From Yersinia intermedia (GTDB lineage Bacteria; Pseudomonadota; Gammaproteobacteria; Enterobacterales; Enterobacteriaceae): DNA of 64,000 nt. The DNA lies in the NCBI RefSeq assembly GCF_900635455.1, contig NZ_LR134116.1, positions 2,232,001 through 2,296,000 of the forward strand, written 5' to 3'. Below the pieces are notes generated by a model. The model was not told where the DNA came from. It searched no databases and was given only the letters and a program-made list of their open reading frames with translations. Both the position numbers and the translations under genes were made by a program. Below are positions 1 through 9,924 of this stretch, piece by piece (position 1 is the stretch's first letter; the number at the start of each line of letters is the position of its first letter).

Positions 1-1
1 T

Positions 2-916
2 GCTATTGCGGCCAACAACTACGATTGGTTTGGTGGTATGAATGTGCTGACCTTCCTGCGGGATATTGGCAAGCACTTCTCTGTTAATCAGATGATCAAT
101 AAAGAAGCCGTTAAACAGCGCCTCAATCGCGATGACAGCGGTATTTCGTTTACTGAGTTTTCATATAACCTGCTACAGGCTTATGACTTCGCTTGCCTGA
201 ATAAAGCTCACGGTGTGGCTCTGCAAATCGGCGGCTCTGATCAATGGGGTAATATTACCTCGGGTATTGATTTAACACGCCGCCTCCATCAGCAGCAAGT
301 TTATGGCCTGACCGTGCCATTAATTACCAAAGCCGACGGTACTAAATTTGGTAAAACCGAAGGTGGCGCGGTATGGCTGGATCCGAAGAAAACCAGCCCT
401 TATAAATTCTACCAGTTCTGGATTAATACCGCAGATGCCGATGTTTATCGCTTCCTGAAATTCTTTACTTTCATGAGCATGGAAGAGATTAACGCGCTGG
501 AAGACGAAGATAAAAATAGTGGTAAAGCGCCACGGGCGCAATACGTTCTGGCCGAAAATGTCACTGGGATGGTACATGGTGCAGAAGGCCTTGCTGCTGC
601 AAAACGTATTACTGCCAGCTTATTCTCCGGTGATCTAAATGAGATGACCGAAGCTGACTTTGCCCAGTTGGCACAAGATGGCATGCCAACAATTGAACTG
701 AGTCGCGATGCTGATTTACAACAGGCATTGGTTAATGCTGAGCTGGTTCCTTCTCGTGGGCAGGCGCGTACTATGATTGGTTCTAATGCTGTCGCCATTA
801 ATGGTGAAAAGCAAGCAGACCCAGAATACACCTTTACCGATGCTGATCGTCTGTTTGGGCGCTATACCTTATTGCGTCGTGGCAAAAAACATTATTGCCT
901 GATTAGCTGGTTGTAA
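2..916 (+). CDS. tyrS: Tyrosyl-tRNA synthetase, 5' end outside window
   Basis: Charges tRNA-Tyr with tyrosine in the cytoplasm (class I aminoacyl-tRNA synthetase). The reading frame is open from base 2, so the N-terminal part, with the HIGH-type ATP motif, lies before the window. Visible are the tyrosine-pocket segment [10 protein letters not shown], the KMSKS-type loop as KFGKTEGG, and a C-terminal S4-like RNA-binding domain ([18 protein letters not shown]). The protein ends in ISWL. An ATG at 38 is internal, not the start. A hairpin terminator follows, then pdxY on the same strand, as in E. coli. Confidence 0.97.
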   Translation, partial: AIAANNYDWFGGMNVLTFLRDIGKHFSVNQMINKEAVKQRLNRDDSGISFTEFSYNLLQAYDFACLNKAHGVALQIGGSDQWGNITSGIDLTRRLHQQQVYGLTVPLITKADGTKFGKTEGGAVWLDPKKTSPYKFYQFWINTADADVYRFLKFFTFMSMEEINALEDEDKNSGKAPRAQYVLAENVTGMVHGAEGLAAAKRITASLFSGDLNEMTEADFAQLAQDGMPTIELSRDADLQQALVNAELVPSRGQARTMIGSNAVAINGEKQADPEYTFTDADRLFGRYTLLRRGKKHYCLISWL

Positions 917-927
917 GAATGAAATAA

Positions 928-957
928 AATAAGGGGCAGAAATGTCCCTTATTTTTT
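928..957 (+). terminator. Rho-independent terminator of tyrS
   Basis: An 8-bp stem (AATAAGGG, 928-935, with CCCTTATT, 946-953) is followed by a run of T, just after the tyrS stop. Confidence 0.8.
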
Positions 958-1044
958 GGCTAATGTTTTGTTAGCTGATGCTTTATTCCGGTCAGCACTG
1001 TATTACAAAGTGGGCATGGGTGCCCTTAACTTTAGGCCGTTCCA

Positions 1045-1905
1045 ATGAAAAATATACTTTCGATTCAGTCTCACGTTGTTTTTGGCCATGCGGGTAATAG
1101 TGCTGCTGAATTTCCTATGCGCCGAATGGGGGTCAATGTTTGGCCATTGAATACTGTCCAGTTTTCGAACCATACGCAATACGGTCACTGGACCGGTTGT
1201 GTGATGCCTGCCAACCATTTGACTGAGATTGTACAAGGCATTGCCGATATCGATCGGTTGAAAGATTGTGATGCGGTATTAAGCGGTTATATTGGTTCAC
1301 CTGAGCAAGGTAGCCATATTCTGGCGGCGGTTGCGCGCGTAAAACAAGCTAACCCTAATGCCTGGTATTTTTGTGATCCCGTCATGGGGCATCCAGAGAA
1401 AGGTTGTATCGTCGCTCCTGGGGTCGCTGAGTTCTTTTGTAAAGAAGCCTTACCTGCCAGCGATATCATTGCGCCGAACCTGCTTGAACTGGAGCAGCTT
1501 AGTGGTGTGCGGGTTGAAAATGTCGAACAGGCCGTTAAGGTTGCTCGTGAGCTTTGTGCGCAAGGGCCAAAAGTTGTGTTAGTGAAGCACCTAAGCCGCG
1601 CCGGGTATCATGCTGACTGCTTTGAAATGTTATTAGTTACGGCGGATGAAGCATGGCATATCAGCCGCCCGCTGGTGGACTTTGGTACCCGCCAACCGGT
1701 TGGTGTCGGTGATTTAACCAGTGGTTTATTGCTGGTAAACCTGCTGAAAGGTGAAGTACTGGATAAGGCATTGGAACATGTTACTGCCGCAGTCTATGAA
1801 GTGATGCTGAAAACGCAGGCGATGGGTGAGTATGAACTTCAGGTTGTGGCCGCTCAGGATGGAATTGTTAACCCTGTCAGTAAATTCTCTGCCATCAAGT
1901 TATAA
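1045..1905 (+). CDS. pdxY: Pyridoxal kinase 2
   Basis: Phosphorylates pyridoxal to pyridoxal 5'-phosphate in the vitamin B6 salvage pathway. The 286-residue length and the sequence match the PdxY branch of the ribokinase-like fold. Visible are the N-terminal [19 protein letters not shown] substrate region, [15 protein letters not shown] in the middle, and the C-terminal GVGDLTSG anion-hole motif with the catalytic Asp. It lies downstream of tyrS on the same strand, and in E. coli pdxY also follows tyrS. The intervening terminator suggests it has its own promoter in the 130-base gap. Confidence 0.97.
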   Translation: MKNILSIQSHVVFGHAGNSAAEFPMRRMGVNVWPLNTVQFSNHTQYGHWTGCVMPANHLTEIVQGIADIDRLKDCDAVLSGYIGSPEQGSHILAAVARVKQANPNAWYFCDPVMGHPEKGCIVAPGVAEFFCKEALPASDIIAPNLLELEQLSGVRVENVEQAVKVARELCAQGPKVVLVKHLSRAGYHADCFEMLLVTADEAWHISRPLVDFGTRQPVGVGDLTSGLLLVNLLKGEVLDKALEHVTAAVYEVMLKTQAMGEYELQVVAAQDGIVNPVSKFSAIKL

Positions 1906-1917
1906 CCCCTGCTATAC

Positions 1918-1943
1918 AGTGCCCCTTAATGCAGGGGCACTCT
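1918..1943. terminator. Stem-loop between convergent pdxY and gstA
   Basis: A perfect 9-bp stem (AGTGCCCCT with AGGGGCACT) and a 6-base loop lie between the two convergent genes. The T-tract is weak on both strands, so this is a likely but not certain bidirectional terminator. Confidence 0.6.
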
Positions 1944-1958
1944 AATTAATCAACTAGC

Positions 1959-2567
1959 TTATTTCTTAACGTCTTCTGCTGCTAACGCGGCTTTAACGGC
2001 TGGCCGTTCAGCCACGCGTGCCATATATTTATCCAAATTACTGCGCTGCGTAATATCAAGTTTCAGGGCATTAGCCCAGCGAGTGACAGTAAATAAATAG
2101 GCATCAGCTACGCTGAATTTCTTACCTAATAGATAATCATGTTGTGCTAATACGCTGTCTACATAACTGAATTGTTTATCCAACCGCTCACGGGCGATCA
2201 CTTTATATTCATCTGGTGTTTTTGGGTTAAACAGTGGGCTGAAGCCCTTATGCAATTCAGTCGCAACGAAGTTTAACCATTCAATGGCATGATAGCGGGA
2301 AAGGGTTCCTGCCGGGGCAATCAGGTGGCGATCAGGCACAAGATCAGCCAGATATTGCACGATAGCAACACCCTCAGTGAGCAGGCTGCCATCATCCAGT
2401 ACCAACGCGGGGACCTGTCCTTTTGGATTGATGCTTAAATAGTCTTCACCCGTCTCAGTTATCTTGGTCGCCAGATCGACACTTTCAATACTGAAGTCTA
2501 ACCCCGCTTCACGTAATACGATATGTGGAGACAGAGAGCAGGCACCGGGTTTATAGAACAATTTCAT
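1959..2567 (-). CDS. gstA: Glutathione S-transferase
   Basis: Cytosolic beta-class glutathione transferase that conjugates glutathione to electrophiles. It is 202 residues from the ATG at 2567, which has an AAGGAG ribosome site; the six codons upstream (MIKEFV) cover that site and are probably not translated. The N-terminal thioredoxin-fold half begins [16 protein letters not shown], whose Cys10 is typical of the bacterial beta class. NPKGQVPAL marks the cis-proline glutathione site, and the C-terminal half is helical. It is convergent with pdxY, as in E. coli. Confidence 0.95.
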   Translation of the reverse strand: MKLFYKPGACSLSPHIVLREAGLDFSIESVDLATKITETGEDYLSINPKGQVPALVLDDGSLLTEGVAIVQYLADLVPDRHLIAPAGTLSRYHAIEWLNFVATELHKGFSPLFNPKTPDEYKVIARERLDKQFSYVDSVLAQHDYLLGKKFSVADAYLFTVTRWANALKLDITQRSNLDKYMARVAERPAVKAALAAEDVKK

Positions 2568-2775
2568 CACAAACTCCTTAATCAAGCACTGAAAGAAAAA
2601 AGCTTCCTTAATCCTAAGGCAGACGAGGGAAAAATACAGCTAGCGGTGTAATATAATTGTGCGGGAAATAAAATCAGTTACAAAATAAAAATAGAAATAG
2701 AATGTTGTCCTACAGCAGTGAGTATCCACCGCTGTAGGTAATCCCTGCCAATTATTACTAGGCAGTGGAAATCAG

Positions 2776-3039
2776 TTACCGTGGTGGACGAGTGCTGATC
2801 GATGCGGACCAGCTAAAAGTGGTGGTGCTTGGTGCGGTTTTTTTGGTTTTTCTTTCTACGCGGGTTAACTTGGCGACTTGTTCCCGAGCGTTCATGATTT
2901 TATCTATTGCTTCTTCTCTTACTTTATTTTGTTCTGAGTTGGTTAAAGCCCTTCCTAAATTTATTCTGGCTCTGTCGAGTTGCGTTTTGACGTCACGTTG
3001 CTCACTTTCGGTCATTTCTTTTAATGTCAGCCTTTTCAT
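2776..3039 (-). CDS. yjbD: DUF3811 family protein, YjbD-like
   Basis: Small, charged, 87-residue protein of unknown function. The order of motifs (LKEMTESEQRDVKTQLDRAR, then GRALTNSEQNKV, a basic lysine-rich stretch, and a C-terminal FSWSASISTR) matches E. coli YjbD as I remember it. It has no membrane segment or signal peptide. AAGGCG lies just upstream of the ATG. An overlapping plus-strand ORF (2765-3127) is read as a shadow. In E. coli yjbD sits elsewhere in the chromosome, so the position between gstA and yohC is a Yersinia arrangement. The family assignment is fairly sure; the function is unknown. Confidence 0.8.
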   Translation of the reverse strand: MKRLTLKEMTESEQRDVKTQLDRARINLGRALTNSEQNKVREEAIDKIMNAREQVAKLTRVERKTKKTAPSTTTFSWSASISTRPPR

Positions 3040-3237
3040 TTTTTTCGCCTTGTTTGCATCAGTCTTACTCAGTGTACAACCTTATCCTGCGTGTGGATGT
3101 AAGAGATTGCGATCTGGACGACATTAATCACTATAAAAGCCTGATAGCGGCATTAGTCAAGCGAGATCCAATGCAGTACAGCCACCGCTCGGCGTAACTG
3201 CTACAGCGAGCGGTGTAAACAAGAGGCGGTTTGGGAG

Positions 3238-3828
3238 TCACAATAGCCGTGAACCGTAACCCCACAACAGTACCGTAAGACCAAGGAGTAATTCTAATAC
3301 CAATACGCCGATGGCAAAGGTGGAACCTGAGAAGATAAAACCTTCTTGTCGGTCAATATTTAAGAAAGTGGGGATCCCCAGATACATCAGGTAGCCGGCA
3401 TAGCAGAGTGCAATGATTCCAACCAGTAAGCACAACCAGATAATCGGGTAGAGGGCGACAACGCCAGCTAAAAACATTGGCGTTGCGGCATAACCGGCGA
3501 ACAGGGTACAACTTTGCCAACTGGGCCGGCTCTCATAGCGGCGGGCCATCCAATAAATTACTCGGCCCATGAGTGCGACGGCGGCCAAAATCAGAACATA
3601 GAAAATGATGGCAGAATAGATAGCGGTAAGGGGAGCCAGCTTTATGACCTGACCATCGCCAAAGTTCCAGCCCACTTGAGTGGTGCCGATAAACGCACAA
3701 ATCACTGGAATAGCAGCCATTAACAGAACGTGGTGGGCATACAGATGGCGGACACTTTCCCCCTCGCGTTTAATTTGCTGCAATTCCTGACTAGGGTGGG
3801 TCAGAAGCCCCCAGACATGGTTTATCAT
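3238..3828 (-). CDS. yohC: Yip1-domain inner membrane protein YohC
   Basis: A 196-residue protein with a short cytoplasmic N-terminus (WGLLTHPSQELQQIKRE) followed by about five hydrophobic segments, matching the Yip1 family and E. coli YohC in sequence and length. Conserved pieces include MAAIPVICAFIGTTQVGWNF and GYLMYLGIPTFLN. Its function is unknown. The start is supported by a near-perfect ribosome site (AAGGAGGTGA) about five bases upstream of the ATG. It is transcribed away from the downstream glyoxalase-like gene, leaving an AT-rich divergent promoter region of about 225 bases. Confidence 0.9.
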   Translation of the reverse strand: MINHVWGLLTHPSQELQQIKREGESVRHLYAHHVLLMAAIPVICAFIGTTQVGWNFGDGQVIKLAPLTAIYSAIIFYVLILAAVALMGRVIYWMARRYESRPSWQSCTLFAGYAATPMFLAGVVALYPIIWLCLLVGIIALCYAGYLMYLGIPTFLNIDRQEGFIFSGSTFAIGVLVLELLLGLTVLLWGYGSRLL

Positions 3829-4053
3829 AAATCACCTCCTTGCCGGTTATTGACCGCAAATAACAGACGGGTTTCATTCTGATATCGCTCAAAATGGGGT
3901 TAACGCTGTGCGGTCTGTTATCAGTATAGTTTATTTTTTGCTCACAAATAATGTGATGAAGTTATCACTGATAAGGCGAGTGATATTCATCATCTCAGTA
4001 AATGTTTAAGATGAATCAGTGAATTAATCAGGTATTTTAAACAGGAGCCGTTT

Positions 4054-4410
4054 ATGGGTATTCAGGGAAATGATAGTAGAATCGACAACATAGAATTTGC
4101 CGTCAGTGATATTGCTCGCTCGAAGGATTTCTATGGCAAGGTATTCAATTGGCGCTTTACTGACTATGGCCCAGGATATTGTGAGTTTACCGATGGCCGA
4201 CTGACCGGCGGCTTCACCACCCTGAGTGACGTTCAGCCCAATGGCGGGCCGTTAATCATTCTGTATGCTGATGATCTTGAACAGACGCAAAAACGGTTAA
4301 CAGAGGCAGGGGCTACCATTGTGCTGGCTACCTTTGCTTTCCCCGGTGGGCGACGTTTTCACTTTACCGACCCGGATGGTTATCAGTTGGCTGTATGGTC
4401 TGATAAATAA
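4054..4410 (+). CDS. VOC-superfamily (glyoxalase-like) protein
   Basis: A 118-residue protein with the vicinal-oxygen-chelate beta-alpha-beta-beta-beta fold. The first module (IEFAVSDIARSKDFYGKVFNW) holds the helix that follows the first strand, and the end (FHFTDPDGYQLAVWSD) is the usual C-terminal strand with its Asp/Pro/Asp/Gly turn. Family members include glyoxalase I, fosfomycin-resistance enzymes and bleomycin-binding proteins. The substrate cannot be read from the sequence, and the usual metal-binding His/Glu set is only partly visible. It has an AGGAG ribosome site six bases before the ATG and appears to be monocistronic. Confidence 0.85.
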   Translation: MGIQGNDSRIDNIEFAVSDIARSKDFYGKVFNWRFTDYGPGYCEFTDGRLTGGFTTLSDVQPNGGPLIILYADDLEQTQKRLTEAGATIVLATFAFPGGRRFHFTDPDGYQLAVWSDK

Positions 4411-4516
4411 GTATTGAATTTAGGACTTATTGTATCCAAACGACAGGCTGCCTGAGTTTTACGTGGGAGTTGGCAGGATAAAGCGCCCAGAACGCGAGCT
4501 TTATCCTGCCGGGCAA

Positions 4517-6043
4517 TTATGCGGCGGTTACTGGGGTCGCTTTATTACTCTCTGTTGGCGCGAGAGTCATGCGATACAGTTTTGGTGCAGTGAGCATCAT
4601 CAATACTGCGATAATGGCAGTGACAATACCAATTTGCATAAATACATGGCTATAGATTGCCAGTGATGCATGGGCATCAGTAATATCACTTGGCACAGCG
4701 GTTAATGTTGCCACTTTACCGGCAATGAGGGCCGCCGCTGCCGTCGTCAGGAACCATGAACCCATGATGAAGCCCATCAAGCGCTGAGGTACCAACTGCG
4801 CAACCATCGCCAGGCCCAGGCCCGAAATCATCAACTCACCGATACTTTGCAATGCGTAGCTCAGGATCAACCAGTTAACGGACACAATGCCATGTTCGTT
4901 GGCGAAGCTGGCACCCCATGGTAGCACCAGGAAGGCCGCTGAGCAGAGCACCATACCGAACGCAAACTTGTGTGGCATTGGCAGGCGGTCACCCATCTTA
5001 TTATAGATAGCCGCCAGTATTGGGCTGGCTACCATGATCCAGAACGGGTTCAGCGCCTGATATTGTTCAGGTTCGAAGGTAATACCAAAGATTGAATGTT
5101 CCACGTTATGGATAGCAAAGAAGTTCAGCGACGTTGGCATTTGGCTATACAGTACAAAGAACACCACCGCTTCCAGCATCAGTAAGAATGCAACAATCAT
5201 TCGGCGGCGGGCAGTGCCATGCAGAGAGAAGGTCTCTTTGGCAAAGATACAGATGATACCCAGAGATACCAACGCCAACGCCCAACGTGCAACTATCTGG
5301 TTATGCAGCAACCAACTCGACAGCGTGACCAGTGCAACCACACCCACCAGCACCATCAGCAGTTTTTTAACTTGTAGTGGCGCAAAGTCAGGTTTAGAAC
5401 CTTGGTTTTTCACCCATTTACGGCAGAACCAGAAGTTCACCAGCGTAATCAACATACCCACTACGCTCAGTGAGAATGCGACGCTCCAGCCATATTTCGC
5501 GGCTAACCATGGGGTTGCCAGCATAGAGAAGAATGAACCGATATTGACGGACATATAGTACATGGTGAATGCACCGTCCAAACGCGGATCATCTTTGTTA
5601 TAGCATGTTGACAGCAGAGAAGATGGGTTGGCTTTGAACAAACCATTACCGACCGCAATGGTTGCCATACCCAGATAGACCCAGAAAATATCATGACCGG
5701 AATAAGCAATCATGGCATAACCGACAGCCAGCGTTAATGCGCCGAGCACAATAACACGTTTAGCACCGAGCACTTTATCGCCTAACCAGCCACCGATGGC
5801 CACAAAGCCATAGACCAGTGCACTGAAGGATGAGAACAAGGTGATGGAATCGGCTTCGCTCATCCCGAGCATTTTTACCAGATAGACGGCCATGATCCCT
5901 TGCAGGCCGTAATAACCAAAGCGCTCCCAAAGCTCTATAGAGAAGATCAGGTAAAACGCTTTCGGTTGCTTGAACGCATTCATACTGATGCTTTCAGGTT
6001 GCTCACTATTGGGTGGTTGTTGACTGTTGTTTGCTGTTGACAC
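4517..6043 (-). CDS. dtpA: Dipeptide/tripeptide permease A (POT family)
   Basis: Proton-coupled di- and tripeptide importer of the inner membrane, 508 residues with 12-14 hydrophobic segments. Near residue 37 the E-x-x-E-R motif of POT transporters is visible in [12 protein letters not shown]. Further conserved loops are [17 protein letters not shown] and the [15 protein letters not shown] segment. The start is a GTG at 6043, five bases after an AGAGG. It gives the same N-terminus (MSTAN...) as E. coli DtpA, whereas the next ATG would remove 20 residues. E. coli dtpA is under OmpR control; I could not define an OmpR site here. Confidence 0.95.
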   Translation of the reverse strand: MSTANNSQQPPNSEQPESISMNAFKQPKAFYLIFSIELWERFGYYGLQGIMAVYLVKMLGMSEADSITLFSSFSALVYGFVAIGGWLGDKVLGAKRVIVLGALTLAVGYAMIAYSGHDIFWVYLGMATIAVGNGLFKANPSSLLSTCYNKDDPRLDGAFTMYYMSVNIGSFFSMLATPWLAAKYGWSVAFSLSVVGMLITLVNFWFCRKWVKNQGSKPDFAPLQVKKLLMVLVGVVALVTLSSWLLHNQIVARWALALVSLGIICIFAKETFSLHGTARRRMIVAFLLMLEAVVFFVLYSQMPTSLNFFAIHNVEHSIFGITFEPEQYQALNPFWIMVASPILAAIYNKMGDRLPMPHKFAFGMVLCSAAFLVLPWGASFANEHGIVSVNWLILSYALQSIGELMISGLGLAMVAQLVPQRLMGFIMGSWFLTTAAAALIAGKVATLTAVPSDITDAHASLAIYSHVFMQIGIVTAIIAVLMMLTAPKLYRMTLAPTESNKATPVTAA

Positions 6044-6583
6044 GGGGACCTCTGTTTTTCACTACCGACCATAAATGGCGGGAGAGACAAAAGTGAATGC
6101 GCGAATTGGCATCCTTTTGCGTTGTTATAAGATGTTTAGCGGCGGTTAATGTTCACTATCTTTGTCAACGAGACAAGGGTTTTGTAATAATCTGTTACAT
6201 ATATCTCTGGCAGGGCAATGCAACCATGTTGCAAATGTTATGCAGTATTAACGTTTATGTTTTCGCTGTTTGGCAAACTTTTGTTTTGATTAAAAGCTGA
6301 GCTGATTTTGTTTAGTGATATATTCTGCTATTTTTGTCATTTGCAGTTAATCTGATTGGTTGTTAATGAATAACCAAGCCAATATTGTGCTTATTATGAA
6401 TAACCCGAAACTATCCAAAATGCGCTCAAATGTTAATCAGTGAAATACCTTGGTTGAAAGATGAAATGAGATCTGGATCGGATAGCTGTGTAAATTTTTC
6501 GCTCGAAAAAGGCCTCCATGGCAAAACACGCCGCTGAGGGGCGATGATATACTGGATAAAATCATGAAAATCTGAGTATCTGT
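6044..6583. other. 540-base divergent intergenic region, dtpA / LysR gene
   Basis: AT-rich non-coding sequence between divergent genes, presumably holding both promoters. The short ORFs here (6097-6300 plus, 6437-6811 minus) have no recognisable similarity and lack convincing ribosome sites. No repeat or RNA gene was recognised. Confidence 0.5.
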
Positions 6584-7483
6584 ATGGATATCAAACAACT
6601 GGTCTATCTTTGTAATCTGGAGCGTGAGCGTCATTTTGGTCGTGCGGCGGAAGCCAGCTTTGTCAGCCAACCAACATTGTCGATGCGCCTGAAAAACCTG
6701 GAGCGAGAACTGGGGGTGGCACTGATAAATCGGGGCAATAATTTCGAAGGATTTACCGCCGAAGGTGAGCGCGTATTGGCCTGGGCCAGAGAGATTGTCT
6801 CTGTCTATCAAGGGCTAAAGTTAGAGGTTGAATCCCTTAAACATGGTTTAAACGGCACACTGCGTATTGGTGTCGTACCACAATGCAGTATCTCGTTGGC
6901 GCTTTTACTTAAAAGTGCCAGTGAACGCTATCCTCATCTGGATTACCGCGTTTCAGTGTTAAGTGCTGATCAATTGCTAGAGGCTTTAACCGGTCACTCG
7001 GTCGATGTGGGCATTGGTTTTTTTGAATTGACCACCTTGAGTGAGTTGCATTTTCAGGTGCAACCGCTGGTTGACGGGGGCATTGACGTGGTGTTTCACC
7101 CCGAACATTTCCCCAATTTGACGGGGACTGAGCCACTGACACTGACCCAAGTGGCACAACTGCCGCTCTGCCTGGCTGAACCCAGCCGTTACTTCCGCCG
7201 TTATCTGGATAACAGTTTTCGTGAGGCCGGTTTGTCGCTGCATGTGCGGCTGGAAAGCACGTCTATCTTTCAGTTATTACAAGGCATCTTTGTCGGTTTA
7301 GGCTGTGGCTTGTTCCCACAAGGGAGTCTACTTGAGGATATGTCACCCGACCTGCAACGGCGGCCGGTGGATATTGGGAAGATGAATCGACATGCCGCTG
7401 TCGTAGTGGCTGAACCAGAGCGCGTAACACCGCTGGCCCAGCACTTTTTTGATGTTGCTAAAACGTGGTTGGCGACCCACTAA
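6584..7483 (+). CDS. LysR-family transcriptional regulator
   Basis: A 299-residue regulator. The N-terminal winged helix-turn-helix (residues 1-60: HFGRAAEASFVSQPTLSMRL) is followed by the long linker helix and a two-lobed effector domain from about residue 90 (GTLRIGVVPQCS). The effector domain contains the usual inter-lobe segment (STSIFQLLQGIFVGLGCGLFP). The ligand and targets are unknown. It faces the CMD-domain gene across only 30 bases and is divergent from dtpA, so LysR convention would point to self-regulation and control of a nearby gene. I could not match it to a named E. coli regulator. Confidence 0.9.
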   Translation: MDIKQLVYLCNLERERHFGRAAEASFVSQPTLSMRLKNLERELGVALINRGNNFEGFTAEGERVLAWAREIVSVYQGLKLEVESLKHGLNGTLRIGVVPQCSISLALLLKSASERYPHLDYRVSVLSADQLLEALTGHSVDVGIGFFELTTLSELHFQVQPLVDGGIDVVFHPEHFPNLTGTEPLTLTQVAQLPLCLAEPSRYFRRYLDNSFREAGLSLHVRLESTSIFQLLQGIFVGLGCGLFPQGSLLEDMSPDLQRRPVDIGKMNRHAAVVVAEPERVTPLAQHFFDVAKTWLATH

Positions 7484-7513
7484 AACGCTGCAATCCGCAG
7501 TTGCTGACGAGTA

Positions 7514-8725
7514 TCAAACGGCTTGCCCCAGCGTTTGTCTTAACCGGTTGGTCCATCCGGCTGCGGCGGTGTCGAAGATGATACGCACTATCTGCTGATT
7601 ACTGACACCCAAGGCCAACAGTGGGCTGATATGTTGATGGCTAAAGCGTTCCGGTGCACGGGTCAGCTCGGCTACAGCATAGATAAGTGGGTGAGTAGTT
7701 GGGTCATCAGATTGAGTCGCTAAAGCATTCTCAATCCCCAACTCAAGTGCCTCAATCAACAAGGCATTATGGCTGACTTGTTGCAATTGGTGTTTGTTGA
7801 TAGCCAGACAGTAGCGGCTACCATTGATGCGAGCCGTCACCAACGCGACCAATGCCAGCCAATCAGGTTGTTGAGGGCGATGTTGCCGGGTGATTATGCT
7901 GCTATAAGCGATCAGGCTTTGTTGATGATATTGCAGCAACGCACTGAGGGTTATCTCTGCTTCATCTGCTGATGGCTCAGGTGAAATGACCCCATGGGTT
8001 GCCTTTGAGGGTAACCAACCTTGCCATTGCACCACAGATGGCGCTATCAAGCCTGCGGGTGCATCTTCCATGCGCGGGAAACCGGGCAGTATTACCGTAG
8101 GATATCCGGCTAAGGCAGAAAGAGCCGCCACCACTCGGGCTTGATAACCAACAAAACCAATAATCTGCGATAAAACGATAATGTCTGCATCGGTTAACCC
8201 CACATCAGCTAACTGTTGCAAAGCATGTTTATCAATTAATGTCGGTTGGCTGGCCAGTTGACGGGCATATTGGGTTATTTGTGTCAGCCGCATATTACTT
8301 TCCCGCGATGCGTCCGGGCTGGAAAGAGGGGTAAGTCGGGTGGCATAGTGGCTACATAACCGCTGAACGCCAGTAACCTGAGCCACGGTCAGTGCACTAC
8401 TTAAACGGTCATATAACGAAAATGTATTGTCTCGGTCCAGCTCGACAGTGAGCGGGAAAAGTGCCTGATACATCGCATCTGAGGCGGAAATAATAGCCGC
8501 ATGCTGGCGTAAGGGGCCATCTAATCCGGCGGGAATTGTGTCAGCTAAACCGAGCAAAAATATATCCCGTTCAACAATCTTATCGCTATTTAGCAGATTG
8601 TCGCTATTACAACCATTAGCACTGTAGTGCTCGTCGGTGACGGGGGCGGCATAGATCTCCGGGTTACCGCTGCGTTGAGTTTCATGATACCAATGGGCAT
8701 GATCTTGTTGTCGAAATTGCACCAT
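7514..8725 (-). CDS. Fused CMD / alkylhydroperoxidase-like double-domain protein
   Basis: A 403-residue protein made of two related all-helical halves. Residues 1-200 resemble the CMD-domain family known as Avi_7170. Residues 205-403 resemble the partner family Avi_7169, an AhpD-like fold. Visible are QRLCSHYATRL (Cys124), FVGYQARVVAAL near residue 190 at the end of half one, and SRYCLAIN (Cys306) in half two. The AhpD CxxC pair is missing from both halves, so classical disulfide peroxidase chemistry is doubtful. The start at 8725 has a GGAGG six bases upstream; nine in-frame codons before it are unlikely to be used. It follows sapF on the same strand but is separated by 383 bases and a terminator. 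The domain call is moderate; the biochemical role is unknown. Confidence 0.7.
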   Translation of the reverse strand: MVQFRQQDHAHWYHETQRSGNPEIYAAPVTDEHYSANGCNSDNLLNSDKIVERDIFLLGLADTIPAGLDGPLRQHAAIISASDAMYQALFPLTVELDRDNTFSLYDRLSSALTVAQVTGVQRLCSHYATRLTPLSSPDASRESNMRLTQITQYARQLASQPTLIDKHALQQLADVGLTDADIIVLSQIIGFVGYQARVVAALSALAGYPTVILPGFPRMEDAPAGLIAPSVVQWQGWLPSKATHGVISPEPSADEAEITLSALLQYHQQSLIAYSSIITRQHRPQQPDWLALVALVTARINGSRYCLAINKHQLQQVSHNALLIEALELGIENALATQSDDPTTHPLIYAVAELTRAPERFSHQHISPLLALGVSNQQIVRIIFDTAAAGWTNRLRQTLGQAV

Positions 8726-9108
8726 GATGACCTCCGTTAGGGGCAGCAACACGCCCAGGTTAACGATAAAGAGGTTTTAAGCATCATTTGGCTATAAACC
8801 GGGAGTGAATCAGCGACAAGGGTAGGTAGTGCGGTATCGGACCGGGAGCATGGCAAGGTAGTAGGTATCAACATCGGCAAGATATCCTGTTGTTTTATGG
8901 AATGTACACAGTGGATATCATTGCTGATTGAGTTTGCGAGATAAAATAATGTTAAACCATAATCCATAACAAAAAGTAATAACATATTATTATATATAAC
9001 AAAAATGTTGTTACGTTAGTGAATTAATGACTAAAGAAGCAGGAAAATCCGCGCTGAGGTGAGCGCGGAGTGGGGTATCGTGAGGAAATGGCTAGGCAGA
9101 AAACCCGC
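8726..9108. other. 383-base gap between sapF and the CMD-domain gene
   Basis: It holds the sap terminator and a strongly AT-rich stretch (about 8945-9030) that probably contains the promoter of the downstream gene. A minus-strand ORF at 8737-8985 is cysteine- and serine-rich, resembles nothing I know and has no ribosome site, so I leave it out. Confidence 0.5.
9045..9068 (-). terminator. Terminator of the sap operon
   Basis: On the minus strand a CCGCGCT/AGCGCGG stem with a 6-base loop is followed by ATTTTCC, about 40 bases past the sapF stop. Confidence 0.75.
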
Positions 9109-9924
9109 TTAGAAATGGCCAGAGTCCCGCCGCCAGGCATCAGCAGTTAAAGCCTCACCAAAGTGGCTGGAAATCAGGCGCTTAGTCAGATCATGCAGCG
9201 GGGATGCCAACACCTCGGCCGTGCTGCCACGCTCCACCACTTCCCCTTCATGCATCACAATCACTTGATCACTGATATGTTTCATCATGCCTAAGTGCTG
9301 GGTGACATAAATATAAGATATGCCATGTTTTTCCTGTAATTCCAGCATCAGATTAATAATCTGTGAGCGCATGGACATATCCAAAGACGCCAGGGCTTCA
9401 TCGGCAACAATCACTTTAGGTTGCAGGATAAGTGCGCGTGCCAGTGCGATACGCTGCTTTTGGCCGGACGCCAACATATGCGGATAATAGTTAGCATGAT
9501 CAGGTAGTAATCCCACCTGCCGCAACGTCTGATAGATACGTTGCTCACGAGCCACTGCGTCTAAATCCGTGTTCAACTTCAGTGGTGCATCCAACAGTTG
9601 GCCGATGCGTTGACGAGGGTTAAGCGAGGTGCTCGGATCCTGAAAGATCATACGAATACGCTGGCTGCGATAAGCATAATCACCGTAGGACAGGCGATGA
9701 TCGTCAATCAGCAATTCGCCATCAGTTGGTTCAATCATACCCGATAGCATTTTTGCCAAGGTGGATTTACCTGAACCGTTCTCGCCAATAACCGCCAGTG
9801 TCTGGCCTTCGCGTAAAGTAAAACTGACCGATTTAACCGCTTCCACATGCTGACGGCGAAATAGCCCAGTACGGTAGCGGAAGGTTTTACTCAGATTACG
9901 GACTTCGAGCAGAGTCTCTGCCAT
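9109..9924 (-). CDS. sapF: Peptide ABC transporter ATP-binding protein SapF
   Basis: Second ATPase of the Sap transporter, 271 residues. Walker A is GENGSGKST near residue 47. The signature motif appears in the unusual form LASGQKQRIALARAL instead of LSGGQ, and Walker B is VIVADEALASLD. The Sap system imports antimicrobial peptides and oligopeptides, and in E. coli SapD/SapF also assist Trk potassium uptake. Its start overlaps the sapD stop by one base, so the genes are translationally coupled. It is the last gene of the operon. Confidence 0.95.
   Translation of the reverse strand: MAETLLEVRNLSKTFRYRTGLFRRQHVEAVKSVSFTLREGQTLAVIGENGSGKSTLAKMLSGMIEPTDGELLIDDHRLSYGDYAYRSQRIRMIFQDPSTSLNPRQRIGQLLDAPLKLNTDLDAVAREQRIYQTLRQVGLLPDHANYYPHMLASGQKQRIALARALILQPKVIVADEALASLDMSMRSQIINLMLELQEKHGISYIYVTQHLGMMKHISDQVIVMHEGEVVERGSTAEVLASPLHDLTKRLISSHFGEALTADAWRRDSGHF

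Noticed and set aside
2709..2738. Inverted repeat CCTACAGC/GCTGTAGG downstream of the YjbD-like gene
   Set aside because: An 8-base stem with a 14-base loop and no T-tract; too weak to call a terminator or element.
8737..8985. Minus-strand 82-codon ORF upstream of the CMD-domain gene
   Set aside because: Unusual composition, no ribosome site and no similarity; lies in the promoter region.
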